This document shows positions 63,395-64,000 of a stretch of DNA of 64,000 bases, one piece after another. The stretch spans positions 496,001-560,000 of the forward strand of contig CANMSH010000002.1 in NCBI GenBank assembly GCA_947500525.1, in the 5' to 3' direction. The stretch's first letter is position 1. The number at the start of each line of letters is the position of its first letter. The position numbers and the translations under genes were made by a program. Source of the DNA: an uncultured Flavobacteriaceae bacterium. Lineage in GTDB: Bacteria; Bacteroidota; Bacteroidia; Flavobacteriales; Flavobacteriaceae. Under the pieces are notes generated by a model. It worked only from the letters and a program-made list of their open reading frames with translations. It did not search any database and was not told where the DNA came from.

Positions 63395-64000
63395 ATGAAA
63401 ACATACACATTTACAGAAAAAAAAGACACACGATCAGGTTTTGGAGATGGTTTGACCGAATTAGGAAGAACAAACCCTAATGTAGTAGCACTTTGTGCTG
63501 ACTTAATTGGGTCATTAAAAATGCAGGATTTTATAGATGAAAATCCGTCACGGTTCTTTCAAGTTGGTATTGCAGAGGCAAATATGATGGGGATTGCTGC
63601 TGGGTTAACCATTGGAGGTAAAATTCCTTTTACCGGCACATTTGCAAATTTTTCAACAGGTAGAGTGTATGACCAAATTCGTCAATCTATTGCATATTCT
63701 GGGAAAAATGTAAAAATTTGTGCTTCGCATGCAGGATTAACATTAGGGGAAGATGGTGCAACGCATCAAATTTTAGAAGACATTGGTTTGATGAAAATGT
63801 TACCTGGCATGACGGTTATCAACACATGTGATTATAATCAAACAAAAGCCGCAACAATTGCTATTGCTGATCATGATGGTCCTGTATACCTACGTTTCGG
63901 AAGACCGAAAGTACCAGTATTTATGCCAACAGATCAACCTTTTGAAATTGGAAAAGCTATCAATTTAACAGAAGGTAGTGATGTTACTATTGTGGCAACA
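63395..64000 (+). CDS. Transketolase C-terminal subunit, partial
   Basis: The first 202 codons are visible. [82 protein letters not shown] and [10 protein letters not shown] identify the pyrimidine-binding half of a split transketolase; the catalytic Glu is in GIAEANM. The thiamine-pyrophosphate half is not upstream (maf is), so it must be downstream or elsewhere. Own promoter. Confidence 0.95.
   Translation, partial: MKTYTFTEKKDTRSGFGDGLTELGRTNPNVVALCADLIGSLKMQDFIDENPSRFFQVGIAEANMMGIAAGLTIGGKIPFTGTFANFSTGRVYDQIRQSIAYSGKNVKICASHAGLTLGEDGATHQILEDIGLMKMLPGMTVINTCDYNQTKAATIAIADHDGPVYLRFGRPKVPVFMPTDQPFEIGKAINLTEGSDVTIVAT

Overview
The window is AT-rich chromosomal DNA from a Flavobacteriaceae-type member of the Bacteroidota. 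The evidence is internal: many genes are preceded by the Bacteroidota -7 element TAnnTTTG rather than a sigma70 -10 box or a Shine-Dalgarno sequence; there are several lipoproteins with a short signal and lipobox Cys, a type IX secretion C-terminal sorting domain, CarboxypepD_reg/TonB-plug modules, DUF2490 and a YtxJ-type bacillithiol-linked protein. I saw no rRNA, tRNA, CRISPR array, insertion sequence or prophage. Most of the window is core metabolism and maintenance.

Layout. 1-4.1 kb: partial peroxiredoxin-like gene, EamA transporter, topoisomerase III with a small S4 protein. 4.2-9.1 kb: a lamin-tail/spondin lipoprotein, a Crp-family regulator, and a DUF4956-DUF2490 pair. 9.1-22.4 kb: two SF2 helicases, then mostly single-gene units on alternating strands (M19 peptidase, thioesterase, intradiol-dioxygenase-like lipoprotein, DUF72, DUF2461), followed by a MoxR-like ATPase/VWA pair and a DUF1853 protein. 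22.4-29.7 kb: a complete histidine operon hisGDCBHAFI(E) with its own leader peptide and attenuator. 29.8-36.7 kb: patatin, two lipoproteins, pepT, lysA, an Xaa-Pro peptidase. 36.8-43.1 kb: threonine operon thrABC behind a Thr/Ile-rich leader peptide, then gcvT and a pterin dehydratase. 43-54 kb: amidase, acyltransferase, DsrE-rmuC, a T9SS-secreted VCBS protein, glyA, fahA, two tandem paralogous lipoproteins, ytxJ. 54-64 kb: clpB, a decayed OmpA tail, a plug-VWA fusion protein, PDZ protein, alpha/beta hydrolase, histidine phosphatase, smpB-ubiA-maf, and the start of a transketolase C-terminal subunit.

The strongest regulatory content is two amino-acid attenuators. The his leader peptide (five His in 18 codons) is followed by a 12-bp terminator whose 5' arm can alternatively pair with the end of the leader ORF. 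The thr leader (seven Thr, four Ile in 31 codons) has a start codon almost at the predicted transcription start. A third is a GTGA-N6-TCAC palindrome centred at about -41.5 of the lamin-tail lipoprotein promoter, next to a gene for a Crp-family regulator that keeps the Arg-Glu-x-x-x-Arg recognition residues of CRP. Other points are two gene remnants (OmpA C-terminus, probable VOC C-terminus), a hairpin at the 5' end of one lipoprotein mRNA, and a SusC-like plug fused to a von Willebrand domain. I found no new defence or mobile system; the content worth testing is regulatory.
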